64,000 bases of DNA from Anthopleura xanthogrammica (lineage: Eukaryota; Cnidaria; Anthozoa; Actiniaria; Actiniidae), in NCBI GenBank assembly GCA_964019055.1, contig OZ025214.1:12504163-12568162 (forward strand), read 5' to 3'. Under the pieces are notes generated by a model. The model saw nothing but the letters and a program-made list of their open reading frames with translations. It was not told the origin of the DNA and did no database searches. This document shows, piece after piece, positions 54,901-64,000 of the stretch (positions are counted from its first letter, which is position 1; the number at the start of each line of letters is the position of its first letter). The position numbers were made by a program, and so were the translations under genes.

Positions 54901-55111
54901 TTGATCACCACTTCTCATCACTGAAGATGCAAGAGAAAGCTTTTCTCGTACTGTCCAGTCATCTTGAGGCTGGGGAACTGCTGATTTGTGCTCTAGGAAA
55001 CAAAAGGAAGATATAAGTTAGATTTATATTGGAAAAATTAGGTAGAAAATATTGAATAAAGTTTGAATTACTTGGAGTTTGAAAGGAGGCCGCCATTTTG
55101 TTCTGAGCCAT
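42969..55111 (-). CDS. BRD8: bromodomain-containing protein 8 (BRD8), complete, 26 coding exons, 888 aa
   Basis: From ATG at 55111, exons (5' to 3') end at 55072, 54896, 54205, 54070, 53575, 52806, 52649, 52365, 52163, 51568, 50972, 50335, 49646, 49100, 48630, 48327, 48079, 47926, 47189, 46705, 46274, 45910, 45502, 45132, 44748 and 42969 (TGA). Every junction is GT-AG and in frame. N-terminus: WTVREKLSLASSVMRSGDQN, then WVSVSRAIKP and DFFSQK, the BRD8 signature, followed by a coiled-coil-like VRKLTFERIDDLKKSMK. The middle is Pro/Ser/Thr-rich with a GRPRGRR AT-hook-like motif and acidic SEKKDDSEEEEE stretches. A single bromodomain occupies ~735-835 (TWRKSIMLVWRAAANHKYAN, PMDLTTIKKNIENG, MLMFQNALMYNSSDHDVY) with the acetyl-lysine Asn in MYN. 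BRD8 is a subunit of the NuA4/TIP60-EP400 acetyltransferase complex. Human BRD8 isoforms may have a second bromodomain; none is seen here. Confidence 0.94.
43480..43830. repeat. pyrimidine-rich low-complexity tract (TTTC)n then (CATTCATC)n in the last BRD8 intron
   Basis: TTTCTTTC-type repeats run to about 43680, then CATTCATTCATC / CCATCCATCC repeats to about 43830. Open frames across it (Phe/Ser/His-rich) are artefacts of composition. Confidence 0.92.
44187..44400. repeat. degenerate ATC/CAT microsatellite (BRD8 intron)
   Basis: Interrupted ATCATC/ACCACC triplets, the complement of GAT arrays elsewhere in the window. Confidence 0.85.
44945..45082. mobile_element. MITE, TAGACCCCTTGCAGC family (BRD8 intron)
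   Basis: TATAGACAACCCCTTGCAGC at the left and CACCTGCAAGGGGTCTATTT at the right, with GAATGCAGATCAATTT / AAATTGAGCTGC inside. It lies about 50 bp from the 45132-45180 exon. Confidence 0.86.
46455..46680 (+). mobile_element. tRNA-derived SINE (BRD8 intron)
   Basis: TTGGTTTAGTTGATTGAGCA (A box) and GGGTTCGAATCCC (perfect B box) sit about 45 bp apart. A body with CAGAGACGTTAAACACTGAT follows. The motifs define an RNA polymerase III promoter. Family assignment would need a repeat library. Confidence 0.8.
46841..47110. repeat. degenerate GAT microsatellite (BRD8 intron)
   Basis: GATGATGCTGATGATATTGA-type triplets with many interruptions, between the 46788 and 47189 exon boundaries. Confidence 0.9.
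47541..47696. mobile_element. MITE, TCCCTGCACCAT family (BRD8 intron)
   Basis: Left ATCCCTGCACCATTTGAAAG, right CAAGATGGTGCAGGGAAT. Internal inverted TCTTTGCATTGAAGCAAGAC and its complement. Related to 42228-42395. Confidence 0.88.
48780..49010 (+). mobile_element. SINE-like fragment (BRD8 intron)
   Basis: Contains CAGGTTCTATTCTCAACTG (B-box-like), ACAAGGGTTTTTCTCCACG and TTCTCTGATTTTCCTCCCTC. These are the tail motifs seen in the better SINE copies at 50545 and 10265 (minus). Ends uncertain. Confidence 0.5.
49265..49500 (-). mobile_element. SINE copy joined to one diverged 57-bp unit (BRD8 intron)
   Basis: On the minus strand: GGGGTATGATTCCTAG (B-box-like), then ACATGTGAGTAGAGTTTGTT, GGGTTTTCTCTCGACGG and CATGCTAAATTGATCTGTGA, running directly into GCCCTGACTTAGAG-type repeat sequence. 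This links the SINE body with the minisatellite unit. Confidence 0.7.
50545..50830 (+). mobile_element. tRNA-derived SINE without minisatellite expansion (BRD8 intron)
   Basis: GGCTTACTTGGTTGAGGATC (A box) and ATGGGTTCAAGCCCT (B box), then GTGAGTAGAGTTGATC, AGGTTCTCCAGTTTTCC and TTCTAAATTCCAATTCGATC. It continues ATGGAATGAGGGCCAC, with only fragments of the 57-bp unit (GTTAGCCACTGG). Confidence 0.75.
53005..53183. mobile_element. MITE, AGGGCTTGAAATAATGGCC family (BRD8 intron)
   Basis: Left AAGGCTTGAAATCATGGCCA, right TGGCCATTATTTCAAGCCCT. Shares AATTAGTTTCAGCTTGG with the other copies. Confidence 0.87.
53702..54055 (-). mobile_element. SINE with a 57-bp minisatellite tail, 4 units (BRD8 intron)
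   Basis: Read on the minus strand: SINE head at 54055-53940 (GTGTTTGATTCCTGGACTC B box, ATGAGAGTAGAGTTTGTTAG), then GCTAAATTCCAATTCAGTC, then four 57-bp units ending near 53702. This is the clearest junction between SINE and array. Confidence 0.82.
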
Positions 55112-55627
55112 CAGCCTCGATTCAAAGAGTCATTTTTGTAACGCAGTAAGGTGGGCTAAGTCATTATGTCATACTCACACAGGAAGCCCAATGCGAATGA
55201 TACGGTGACGGTGCCGACGGTGTTCAATCAATAGAACTGGAATGAAGGGGCAATACAATACGAGTGTTTCCTGAAGAAGGAATAGCTCTGCGATTTTCAA
55301 GATTACAGGGGTTTTCTTCGGGTTTTTTTTTCGATTTTTCTTTATCTTTTTATTACATTTTTTTTTTCAGTTCAAAAATGAGCGAGAATTCTATTTCCCA
55401 TTCCAAAATGATCTGAAACCCAATCTAGTGCATTGAATCCCATCTTCCTATGCAAAATATTGAAAAGGAAATGTAGTTTCCATTTCTCATTTCCAGCCAG
55501 AGCCTCCACCTTTTAACACTGACCAGCTGGACACCGAGCCAGTACAGTAACAGTGCTAGAGCTCGCCCACTACGCCGTCTTTGTGTGCCATCCCTGAGCG
55601 AAATTGGTTCCAAAAGTAAACTCCCAG

Positions 55628-56119
55628 TACAGTAAAAACCCGCGTATAAGAACAAGTGGATTAAGAACACCCAGGCCTGATTTTAGGAAATAAAGTACCA
55701 TTTATTTAAGAACACATTCAGCCTGAAAAATGAAAGTTGTTCTTATATGGAAAAATATCAAAGATCAACACTACTTTTCATTTTGAATTTGTATGGTTTT
55801 GTTTGGGTCTTAGTCTGTTCTGGAGTGCAGGCTGTACTCCACAATATACAGTTGCATCAATACAGTACAGTATTGCCTTGATTTATCAATTTTTTTTAAA
55901 TTAAAATAGTTACATCATTGTATTAATTAATTAAAACTGTGTGCATATATATTGATTTCATCTATTGGTAGCCTAGTATGTTCCTTATTTTAAGAAACTT
56001 TTTTTAAGAACACTTAAGAACACTTACAGGCTGATTTTGCAGATTATAACCCTTTATATAAGAACCAAATCAGCCTGAACCGCCAAAATAGGTGTTCTTA
56101 TACGCGGCTTTTTACTGTA
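55628..56119. mobile_element. non-autonomous DNA transposon, CAGTAAAAACCCGCGTATAA ends, TA target duplication
   Basis: Left TA-CAGTAAAAACCCGCGTATAA, right TTATACGCGGCTTTTTACTG-TA. The interior has repeated TTAAGAACAC and inverted TCAGCCTGAA motifs. TA flanks and CAGT ends suggest a Tc1/mariner-type origin. No transposase frame. Confidence 0.85.
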
Positions 56120-56522
56120 TTCAAATGTGCGGCATAGTCTAGTCTACTGGGGTACGTGCCCTTCCAGACGTCCTGGGGCCCGTAGTCCTTACTGAGCTCA
56201 CAAAAGCTGTTAAAAAAATAGACAGTTGTATCAATAGAGTGATATCTTGAATTCCATAAATGATAATCAAAGCTATAAAACTAACAATCAAAGCCTTGAA
56301 ATAATAATAAAAAACTACTGCTTATTCCAGTAAGAATTCTCTTTTCTACGCGTTAAGAATTCATTCAATCCTTTTCTAATGATTTTTCCATAACTTTCTT
56401 GGCAAGAGAGATTAACTCATTGTTTAAGATAAGATAGTTTCCTTTTTGATTTTGAAAGAATAGGAAATGATTTCGAAGAAACAAAAAGTTAAAAAATAAA
56501 TAAAACGTCTCCAATACACGTG

Positions 56523-56553
56523 TGACGTCACACCCAAGGGGGTCATGACGTCA
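56523..56553. promoter_or_regulatory. two consensus cAMP-response elements upstream of UBTD
   Basis: TGACGTCA at 56523-56530 and again at 56546-56553, 139-169 bp before the UBTD ATG. Centre spacing is 23 bp. Full palindromic CREs this close to a start suggest CREB/ATF input (inference). Confidence 0.5.
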
Positions 56554-56691
56554 TTTGGACATAATATGAGTACTTTCAAGTTCAATATTGAGCAGAAAAG
56601 TGCCCGGTGAAAAAGATTTTTTTCATACCTTTTGTGGCCGTATGGCCACGTTATATATCTTTAAAACTTAGTTCACATCTTTAGGGTTAAA

Positions 56692-59029
56692 ATGGGGGGA
56701 TGTATGGGGACATCAGGAGATCCTAGCGTTCGTGTTAGCTCGAGTGAATTCGGGAGCACTCCTGGAGGTAGGTAGAAGATTTTTGTAATGGCTGTCAACT
56801 TCACGATCAAAATAATTTCCTTCTAAACCGAGAGAAACCCCCGATTTCATTGATATTGAGGATATGATTGTTATTAATAGTAACTGTTGGTCGTAATCAA
56901 CCTTTGAAGAAAGAAAGGCCGTCGTGGACTTCAGAAGTTCCTCTAACCGAAGGGCAACTGAGGAGTAAAAGAGATGAATTTTGGGAAACAGCTCCTGCTT
57001 TTGAAGGTAGAAGAGAAATATGGGATGCTCTTAGAGCAGCTGCCGAGACAGATGACCATACTCTTGCACAAGCTATAGTTGATGGTGCTAACATAACTAT
57101 ACCGACGGGTAAATACGAATATTACTTGCGAAACTTAATAAATTAAATAGTGTAGAGATTGCTTCATGAAACCATATTGCCTTGCACAATACGTTCTAAA
57201 TGTTTTACATCCGTATTGATTTTATAATTTTTTAACTATAACTATGGCTTCGTTTGTTTATCAACGATAGAACATTGTTTAAAATTTCAATTTATTTAGA
57301 ACAGAGTTTATTGATTTGCTTTTTAGATGATTAAATTTAGCAAAATCCTCTCCTTAAATTTACTCAAAATAAGCTAGTGTTTTAATTACGAATATTCTCG
57401 ATTGCTAGCTCTAAATTTTGGGATCTTTTCCAAAATATATTAGTTCAGTTTGTTATTAATTCAAATACACACAGACATTTATATTTTATGTATACCATTT
57501 GTCACGATTTATACTTACTTTATGAATGGAGTTTTGAGATTGACAGATAGCAAAACTTCCTACTCGCGCCTATATTAATGTTTGCTATGAATAATGCTGA
57601 GTATATATGTTCTAGCTACAGTACTTTAAACGCCTCTAGGCTACAATATTACTAAATTTCTTTCTTTTAAAGAAGTTTTACATTTTAAGGAAGCACATAT
57701 TTGGGAGAAAATGCCAGTTTGTTTGAAATATTACACCAAATGATTATGTAATATCATGCAACTAAATGGATAACAGAAACTTTGAAATAATTTATTTTAC
57801 CTTTTGTATTTTCTTATCAGGGGGTTTGTCGTCCTCATTTAGGTGGCTTGATTGAGATTTAGGGGGTTGGGATGAACCCTCCTCCCCTCTCCCTCCCAAC
57901 TTATCCCCCTAGGTTGGCCCCTCAATCGGCCAAGTCAGTGTTTGGAGTATTTGAACCACCAAATCAAAAACTTAAAGAATGTATTTTATCTTGGATATTT
58001 ACTAATATTGGAAGGGGGTTTAGTCATTTTCATTTAGGGGGTTCAATTGCAGTTTAGGGGGTTTCAAAGAACCCCACTTAATTTAAATATGCCCCTGCGT
58101 GAATCAGCTTTCTATCACCTAATCAATAATATCACACTAAGATGCCAACATTGTTCTACTCTGATGAAGAACTAACATTCAAAACATCAACTGATACATT
58201 TTCAACCCTAAAATTTTATGTTTTGCAGAGTTTAAGTTTCTTTCTTATTCTCATGTTGTTGTATTCAACGCACCAATGCAGTCCAAACTAGTAACTTAAT
58301 TCTAGTCATTGTCATACTCTAGGAATACCCCACCAACAACCTAGTAACATCCCATCAAAAACCTATATATCCAACCTTATTTACCTTACAAACCCTACTA
58401 ACACCAAGTGATCAACACAATTCAAAACTTCATTCATTCCTCAGCAACCTATTAACACCTAACTAACATTATATATGTAATACTTACTTACATGTAATGT
58501 CCCCCCAACAAGATACTTACACTCTACTAACATCCCACACCAACACCTATCAATAATTCTTTCCAATACATCACACATATATTTACCTCAAGGACATGTG
58601 TTCCTGATTGTTTAATTCTTTTTACTCACAGGGTGTCTACAAGATGCCTATGATGAGCTAGGAAATCGCTATGTGCTACCTATATACTGCGTAAGCAAAC
58701 CAACCAACCTTATAAAAGACGAGGATGTAAGTGGAAATCTAAGTGATGAAGTTGAGGATGATAAGGATACAAAACCAAGTGGACAAGAAACTATAGTTAA
58801 ACTACGACTTTCTACAGGAAAAGACATTAAGATAGAAGTTTATACCTCGGATACTATACTAAAAGTTAAGAAAAAGCTTTTTAGTCTGGAAGGAGTTGAA
58901 CCTTCTAAACAAAGATGGTTCTACGCTGGTCGAATGCTCACTGATAAAATGACAGTTGAAGATGCAAAAATACAAAAAGGTTTTGTTATTCAAGTAATTC
59001 TCCCTCAACCAACGCCTGTAGATAACTAG
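56692..59029 (+). CDS. UBTD2: ubiquitin domain-containing protein 1/2 (UBTD), complete, 233 aa
   Basis: Exons 56692-56767, 56881-57108 and 58632-59029, GT-AG and in frame to TAG. The protein begins MGGCMGTS: Gly2 and Cys4 suit N-myristoylation plus palmitoylation, and human UBTD1 likewise begins MGNC. The N-terminal UBTD domain follows ([71 protein letters not shown]). A ubiquitin-like domain lies at ~156-226 ([44 protein letters not shown]). It lacks a C-terminal diglycine, so it is not conjugated. Human UBTD1 and UBTD2 are 227 and 234 aa. UBTD proteins bind UBE2D-class E2 enzymes and affect p53/MDM2 and YAP turnover. The two paralogues cannot be told apart. Two CREs lie just upstream. Confidence 0.95.
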
Positions 59030-59784
59030 ACTTCAATGCTAGAATGACAGTACAAGTTAATATTGATAATATCCCAAATACTGATTATTATGCAGTGTAT
59101 AGAACATGTATTCAGTATTCATTCAAGTTCAAATGATAACAAGAACCAAAGCTAGGCTTTATTAAAGCCACCTCGCTGCCTATGAAAGCCTGCAGAGCAT
59201 GTTTACTGGAAGCATGTACCTTCATATAAACGTATAAACACATCACGTACAGCTTGGCAATATAATTTTTTGCTAAAGCTATATTCACTCGGCGTATAAA
59301 GTACCTGGTGACTGGCTGATTTATGGACCATACTCATGAAGTAAAGTACAGCTAGAAAGACTTCAAACATCACATGTACAAGTGGATGGAATATGTGATG
59401 TATACATCCTTATTGTGGATGTATGCATCACATTTTATTGTTTACTATCCTCAGTATCTATTCTGCATCGAATGAAAATCATATTGGTGTATAGTGATGG
59501 GTGGCTTTGATCATTCAAATGCTGTTTTCTTTTTATTAAAAAGGCATAAACAACTATAATTATGTTCAAAGCTCTAGTATCTTACAAACCTTCTTAATAC
59601 TAAGGTTTTGGTGGTTTTTTTTTACAAAGCTCTATAAGTTCACAAAAATGCAGGGCTTACTGCAGTAAAAACACCTTTCAACTGCTTCCTTCATGCAGAA
59701 TAATTATTGATACTGATTTGGAGGCAGTTTGTGTCCTTATTGCAATTTTCAATACTATCCAGACAATAGGTTCTATAACTATCT

Positions 59785-59890
59785 GTGAGTTAGCCATGCC
59801 ATGACTAAGATCAGCCCAGAGGTTGTTTCAGAGTTCGATCTGTGACTTAGATCAGCTCAGAAGTTGTTTCAGGGTTTAAGCTGTAAGTTA
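59785..59890 (+). repeat. 57-bp minisatellite, about 2 units, one internally deleted
   Basis: CTGTGAGTTAGCCATGCCAT followed by AGAGGTTGTTTCAGAGTTCG, then a truncated unit. Same family as 62590-63185. Confidence 0.88.
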
Positions 59891-59958
59891 TCACGAGTTC
59901 AGATAATAAATGAAAATTGCAGTAAGGTAGTCATTCCATAAATCTGTCATGATGAACC

Positions 59959-60137
59959 AGGGCTTGAAATAATGGCCAGTCAATGGACAACGTCCAGCCA
60001 GAATTGGAACTTGTTCAGTTAAATCTTTTCCTTGCTGGTCATTTTGAAGGGTTGAGCCAGAAACTGGGTATATATACAGACCAAGCTAAGACTAATTTGG
60101 CCAGTCTTCATTTGACCAGCCGTTATTTCAAGCCCTG
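59959..60137. mobile_element. MITE, AGGGCTTGAAATAATGGCC family
   Basis: Left AGGGCTTGAAATAATGGCCA, right GCCGTTATTTCAAGCCCT. This is the cleanest left end of the three copies. Confidence 0.9.
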
Positions 60138-60688
60138 TGCAACTTTAAGATGCCTAAAATTATTGATAAAGGCTTTGCACCATTGAGTGAAGTCAGGAGG
60201 CACATTAAGTCTTTTTTCCCCTAGCTTATAATATAAGTGAATTCTTTCTCATATGAATTAGATTAGACCAGATTTTGTTCCTGCCTGTAAGCCTCTATTT
60301 GTGGATTGGATGGATTTTGTGAAAAAGTGCTGTGATTGGATGATCAATAGTCTGTTGTGATTGGTCAACTCCATGCCCTAACTGTATAGTGTATTATATT
60401 GAGTATAGTACATTATACATTATATTGAGTATATAACGCTCATATAAACATATTCATTTGATGAAATTTTAAGAAAGAAAGTGGATAAAAGCCAACAAAT
60501 CTTGAAGCTTTGAATTAACTGAGGGTGATTTTTCATAACCTGCAGTAGAATCAGAAACTAGTTTGCTACTCTGTAAAATTTGCTACATTATATTTCGTAT
60601 TTTGCATGAGAAATCATCACCCATTTTTTTCACCAAAATTTCCCTGCACTCTGAACCAAAGACATTATTTATCACAATATGAGCCCCA

Positions 60689-61248
60689 ATTTAAGGAGGC
60701 TTGAAATGGTTTTCCTTGAACGAGCGCGCACACTCTCTTAAATGACGTAGAACTGAATAATTTGAAATGGAAATAGGAAAATTTTGTCCCAAAAAACCTC
60801 ATACTTAAATTAAGATAACTCAAAAACTGGACGGTAAATGTTTTTAAAACCTTGCATGTGGGTTTTATTTAATGGTTCGTAAGTGCTAAGAAAAAATTTT
60901 GTAATGGGAAACGTCCTAAAATAAACTTCATTTTTGTTTACAGAATTTTTTCTTTTTCAGTCCAATCAAAGGTTGGATCATGAAGTTCAAACATGCTAAT
61001 TTTAAAGGATTTTCACCATGCAGTTTTTGAGTTATGATTTTTTAAATGAAAAACTTTGCACACATTTGAAGTGTTCTATCGTTGTCATAGCAACGTGTTA
61101 CGTCATATTTTTATTTTCATTCCAACCTTTACTCCATGGTCTATCGTCTTCTGGGTCAACTTAGTCATATATAAGCCATATAAAGTTTTTCAGGGTCATT
61201 TTTGTTAGTCTATATGCAAGTTCAAAAACCCTCTCCAGCCTCCTTAAA
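60689..61248. mobile_element. MITE with TTTAAGGAGGCTTGA ends, about 560 bp
   Basis: TTTAAGGAGGCTTGAAATGG at the left and CTCTCCAGCCTCCTTAAA at the right are inverted; GTTTTCCTTGAAC and GTTCAAAAAC pair further in. No ORF. Confidence 0.75.
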
Positions 61249-62030
61249 ATAACTGATATGCTTATACCTTAAAATATTGTCATGTTAAAATTAATTATAT
61301 CCTAAAGTGAACTGGAAATTTTTTAATGTTTTTGTTTTCTCTTTTTGATTTTCGGTGATGATCAAAGATGCCACCTTTCCAAATTTCTAGATCCGCCACT
61401 GGATAACAAGAATTTCGTCCCTTCATGAAAAATACATTAAAGATTTCTTTCCAGATATTAATGCTGAACATACACTGTGCCACAGAAATTCTCTATTTTT
61501 TGAAATTTTAATGGGAATTTAAAATTCAGTAGCCCATTTCCTAAATGCAAAATTAATGACCAGAGAGCAGTTTTGAGTGGGGCTAATTTGAGCATTCTGA
61601 GGGAATGCTCCCCCCCCCCCCCCCCCCCCGCTTCCTTAGAAAAATTTTGAGGCTCTTGGAAATGTGTTCTCCAGTGTATCAGTCAGCAGCAACATATTTA
61701 TGGCATTAAAATCCTTGCAAAACTTTAGGCAACTCCTTAAAAAAACATTTTTTTGGCTAAAAACTTTTGGGGGCGAACTGCTCCTCCCCCCGACTTCCAC
61801 TGTCCCCGAAAGTTGGACCACTCCCATTTAACAAAATATTATTAACGCATGTGGAAATGACCTTAGTCCAAAAATGATTTGAAAATGACAAATAACAGAT
61901 CCGAATTAACTTATAAAATCTGAAAAAACTTTAGATAATCTAACTAAACAAGACAAACTTGAAAATGCGCGAGTTTGGTTGGGGTTCCTGTGTTAGAATA
62001 TGACCGAGGTGGACCGGCCCTAGTCTGTTA

Positions 62031-62050
62031 TTTGGGCGCCATTTTTCAAA
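62031..62050. promoter_or_regulatory. E2F/CDE-like GGGCGCC beside TTCAAA (CHR-like, inverse) before NCAPG
   Basis: TTTGGGCGCCATTTTTCAAA lies 70-89 bp before the NCAPG ATG; a further TTCGAA is at about 62083. Condensin genes are typically cell-cycle genes controlled by E2F/DREAM through such motifs. Assignment here is motif-based only. Confidence 0.35.
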
Positions 62051-62119
62051 CAGAACGTTTATTTTTCAACTTTTCTACAAACTTCGAAGAAAAAAGCTTT
62101 CATTTTTACTATCCTAGCA

Positions 62120-64000
62120 ATGCCTTCCGACTGTAAAACTGTGAGGGAGGTATTCGAGGAGTCCCAGCGTGGTTTTCAACACCATGGGAAGCTTATTCGG
62201 TGTTTAAAAAGGATTCAGAATTCGTTTTCTTCAGAAGAAGAATTTCGAGAATCGTTTCTCCATCATTTGAGATTCGCGATGATTGTGTTTAAAAGAGAAC
62301 CTGCAGTCGAGAGAATTGTGGAGTTTGTTGCTAAATATTCAACTGCAAAGGTACACTACGAAAAAGCGCCGGAGAAGGTACAGTTGATTGTCTTTTTACT
62401 TTAAAATTTTCATATAATTTTAAGCTTAAATTTATTTCAAAACAACAACAACTACCTAGCAATGCTTATTTGTCAATTTTGAAGACACAGTCGAACCTAC
62501 ACAACGGCCAGCGTAGGGACAAAATATAAATTTGTGGAAAGGTTTCAGTTACAGTATGTGTACATGAACTCATTGGTAACCGGGGAAAATTTCCTGGCCT
62601 TACTTAGATCAGCCCAGAGGTTGTTTCAGGGTTTGATCTGTGAGTTAGCCGTGCCCTGACTTAGATCAGCCCAGAGGTTGTTTCAGGGTTCAATCTGTGA
62701 GTTAGCAATGCCCTGACTTAGATCAGCCCAGAGGTTGTTTCAGGGTTCAATCTGTGAGTTAGCAATGCCCTGACTTAGATCAGCCCAGAGGTTGTTTGAG
62801 GGTTCAATCTGTGAGTTAGCAATGCCCTGACTTAGATCAGCCCAGAGGCTGTTTCAGGGTTCAATCTGTGAGTTAGCAATGCCCTGACTTAGATCAGCCC
62901 AGAGGTTGTTTCAGGGTTCAATCTGTGAGTTAGCCATGCCCTGACTTAGATCAGCCCAGAGGTTGTTTCAGGGTTCAATCTGTGAGTTAGCAATGCCCTG
63001 ACTTAGATCAGCCCAGAGGTTGTTTCAGGGTTCAATCTGTGAGTTAGCCGTGCCCTGACTTAGATCAGCCCAGAGGTTGTTTCAGGGTTCAATCTGTGAG
63101 TTAGCCATGCCCTGACTTAAATCAGCCCAGAGGTTGTTTCAGGGTTCAATCTGTGAGTTAGCCATGCCCTGACTTAGATCAATAAAATTGGTATTTGGTT
63201 GGAATTAAGTCATTGACATCTTCAGTATGTATTAAATTTCAGGATGACAATATCAGTGATGATGAAGAAGCAGAATCAACCAGCCCATTCCTTCAGTTCA
63301 TGTTTAGGTTTCTCCTGGACTGCCATGACGCCAAAGACAAAGCTGTTCGCTTCCGATCCTGTCAATCAATCAACAAGCTGCTCAACAATATGGACGACGA
63401 TGCATCAATTGATGACGACATTGCTGATGGTATCTTAACAAGCATGCTAATGCGACTGAAAGACAAGATTCCAGCAGTAAGAATCCAAGCTGTGTATGCC
63501 TTATCCAGGCTGCAGGATCCAAGAGATGATAATTGTGATGTCATTTCATCATATATACAAATGATGGCAACTGACTCAAGTGCCGACGTCCGCAAAGCAG
63601 TCTTATTGAACATTGCCTTGACTCGACAAAGTCTGCCAGAGGTTATTGGTAAGTAGGGCCAAAACCTAATTTTTAACTGATTTTTTTTTTTGGAATATCA
63701 GAGCCGTTGATCGGAGATTTGATGAAGTCTTGAAAACCACATTTGAATTCTCGGATTTACTGGTCATGCATGATGTAAATTAGCTGTGATTAGATTAGCA
63801 TAATATGTTGCTTATCAAAGCTAAGACCCCAGAAGTGAAAATAAGAAAAAAATTAAAATGTGGAATTTTTCAATTTTAAAGGAAGAACCCATGATGTAAC
63901 TGAAACAGTCCGTAAAGTTGCCTACAGAATTATTGGTGAGAAGGTCAAGATCCAGTCACTGAGTATTGCTCTGAGAGTACAACTATTACAGGACGGCTTG
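62120..64000 (+). CDS. NCAPG: condensin complex subunit 3 (NCAPG/CAP-G), N-terminal part, continues beyond window
   Basis: Exons 62120-62377, 63243-63648 and 63882->64000, in frame. The start ATG opens MPSDCKTVREVFEESQRGFQ. Then come FAMIVFKREPAVERIVEFVA and, after the intron, FRFLLDCHDAKDKAVRFRSC, LKDKIPAVRIQAVYALSRLQ, DVRKAVLLNIA and TETVRKVAYRIIGEKV. The block KREPAVER and the DKIPxVRIQAVxALSRLQDP motif are typical of CAP-G. These are HEAT repeats of the condensin I non-SMC subunit that binds DNA and the kleisin NCAPH in mitotic chromosome compaction. Exon 1 has two in-frame donors (62350|gtacac and 62377|gtacag) 27 nt apart, so the acidic linker may vary by nine residues. Intron 1 holds a large 57-bp minisatellite array. 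About 260 N-terminal residues are visible; the full protein should be ~900-1000 aa. Confidence 0.94.
62590..63185 (+). repeat. 57-bp minisatellite array, about 10.5 units (NCAPG intron 1)
   Basis: Ten consecutive units start with GAGTTAGC at about 62642, 62699, 62756 and so on every 57 bp to 63155. They are nearly identical (variants CCATG, CAATG, CCGTG). This is the largest and most homogeneous array in the window, so probably the youngest. It ends about 60 bp before exon 2. Confidence 0.97.

Larger units (their letters stand above)
55112..56691. other. intergenic region between divergent BRD8 and UBTD genes
   Basis: BRD8-proximal sequence includes ACACAGGAAGCCCA at about 55177. A ~490 bp TIR element occupies 55628-56119, and paired CREs lie before UBTD. 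The rest is AT-rich with no gene. Confidence 0.6.
59030..62119. other. intergenic region between UBTD and NCAPG
   Basis: Contains a short 57-bp-type array (59785-59890), MITEs at 59959-60137 and 60689-61248, a short C-homopolymer (about 61611-61629), and fragments such as AATTTCTAGATCCGCCACTGG (about 61380) that resemble dispersed repeats. The NCAPG promoter occupies the last ~150 bp. No gene recognised. Confidence 0.65.

Noticed and set aside
62590..63185. Regular 57-bp array considered as a CRISPR array
   Set aside because: Units are contiguous with no unique spacers, occur dispersed in animal introns, and no cas genes exist.

Overview
This window is a gene-dense, AT-rich stretch of animal nuclear genome. 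It has short exons, GT-AG introns, one minor-class AT-AC intron, and abundant small transposons and SINEs. The intron-rich genes resemble vertebrate genes closely. That, with dozens of MITE/SINE insertions, points to an early-branching marine invertebrate, most likely an anthozoan cnidarian (sea anemone or coral). This is inferred from gene style and not proven. Gene models were built by hand from splice sites and reading phase; all eight genes whose start lies in the window keep one open frame through every junction.

Layout, left to right: (1) 1-4790 (+), the 3' half of an EDRF1-like gene; one intron holds an ~820 bp GAT array. (2) 6547-14236 (+), a complete telomere-repeat-binding factor (TRFH plus C-terminal Myb, 471 aa) whose early introns are packed with MITEs. 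(3) 18894-19286 (-), a one-exon PNRC-like proline-rich coactivator. (4) 24018-28130 (+), an RNF38/RNF44-type RING-H2 ubiquitin ligase with an upstream untranslated exon. (5) 31163-35246 (-), histone stem-loop-binding protein SLBP. (6) 35973-41197 (+), an SRSF10-like SR protein sharing a 726 bp divergent promoter with SLBP. It has a U12-type AT-AC intron and four consecutive 27-nt microexons. (7) 42969-55111 (-), BRD8, 26 coding exons with one bromodomain and an AT-hook-like segment. (8) 56692-59029 (+), UBTD1/2. (9) 62120 to beyond the window end (+), the start of condensin subunit NCAPG.

The genes are ordinary nuclear housekeeping or cell-cycle genes (telomere, histone mRNA, splicing, chromatin acetylation, condensin, ubiquitin) and nothing suggests an operon. 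An E2F consensus lies in the SLBP/SRSF10 promoter, an E2F-like site lies before NCAPG, and two CREs lie before UBTD.

The most interesting signals are in and around SRSF10: the minor intron, a ~1 kb CAAG/AAAG-rich domain inside it, and the microexon array. Next come a 57 bp minisatellite that appears to be the expanded 3' module of a tRNA-derived SINE (six arrays plus stray copies), and several MITE families sharing a terminal TAGACC hexamer. I saw no CRISPR array, rRNA, intact functional tRNA or transposase gene.
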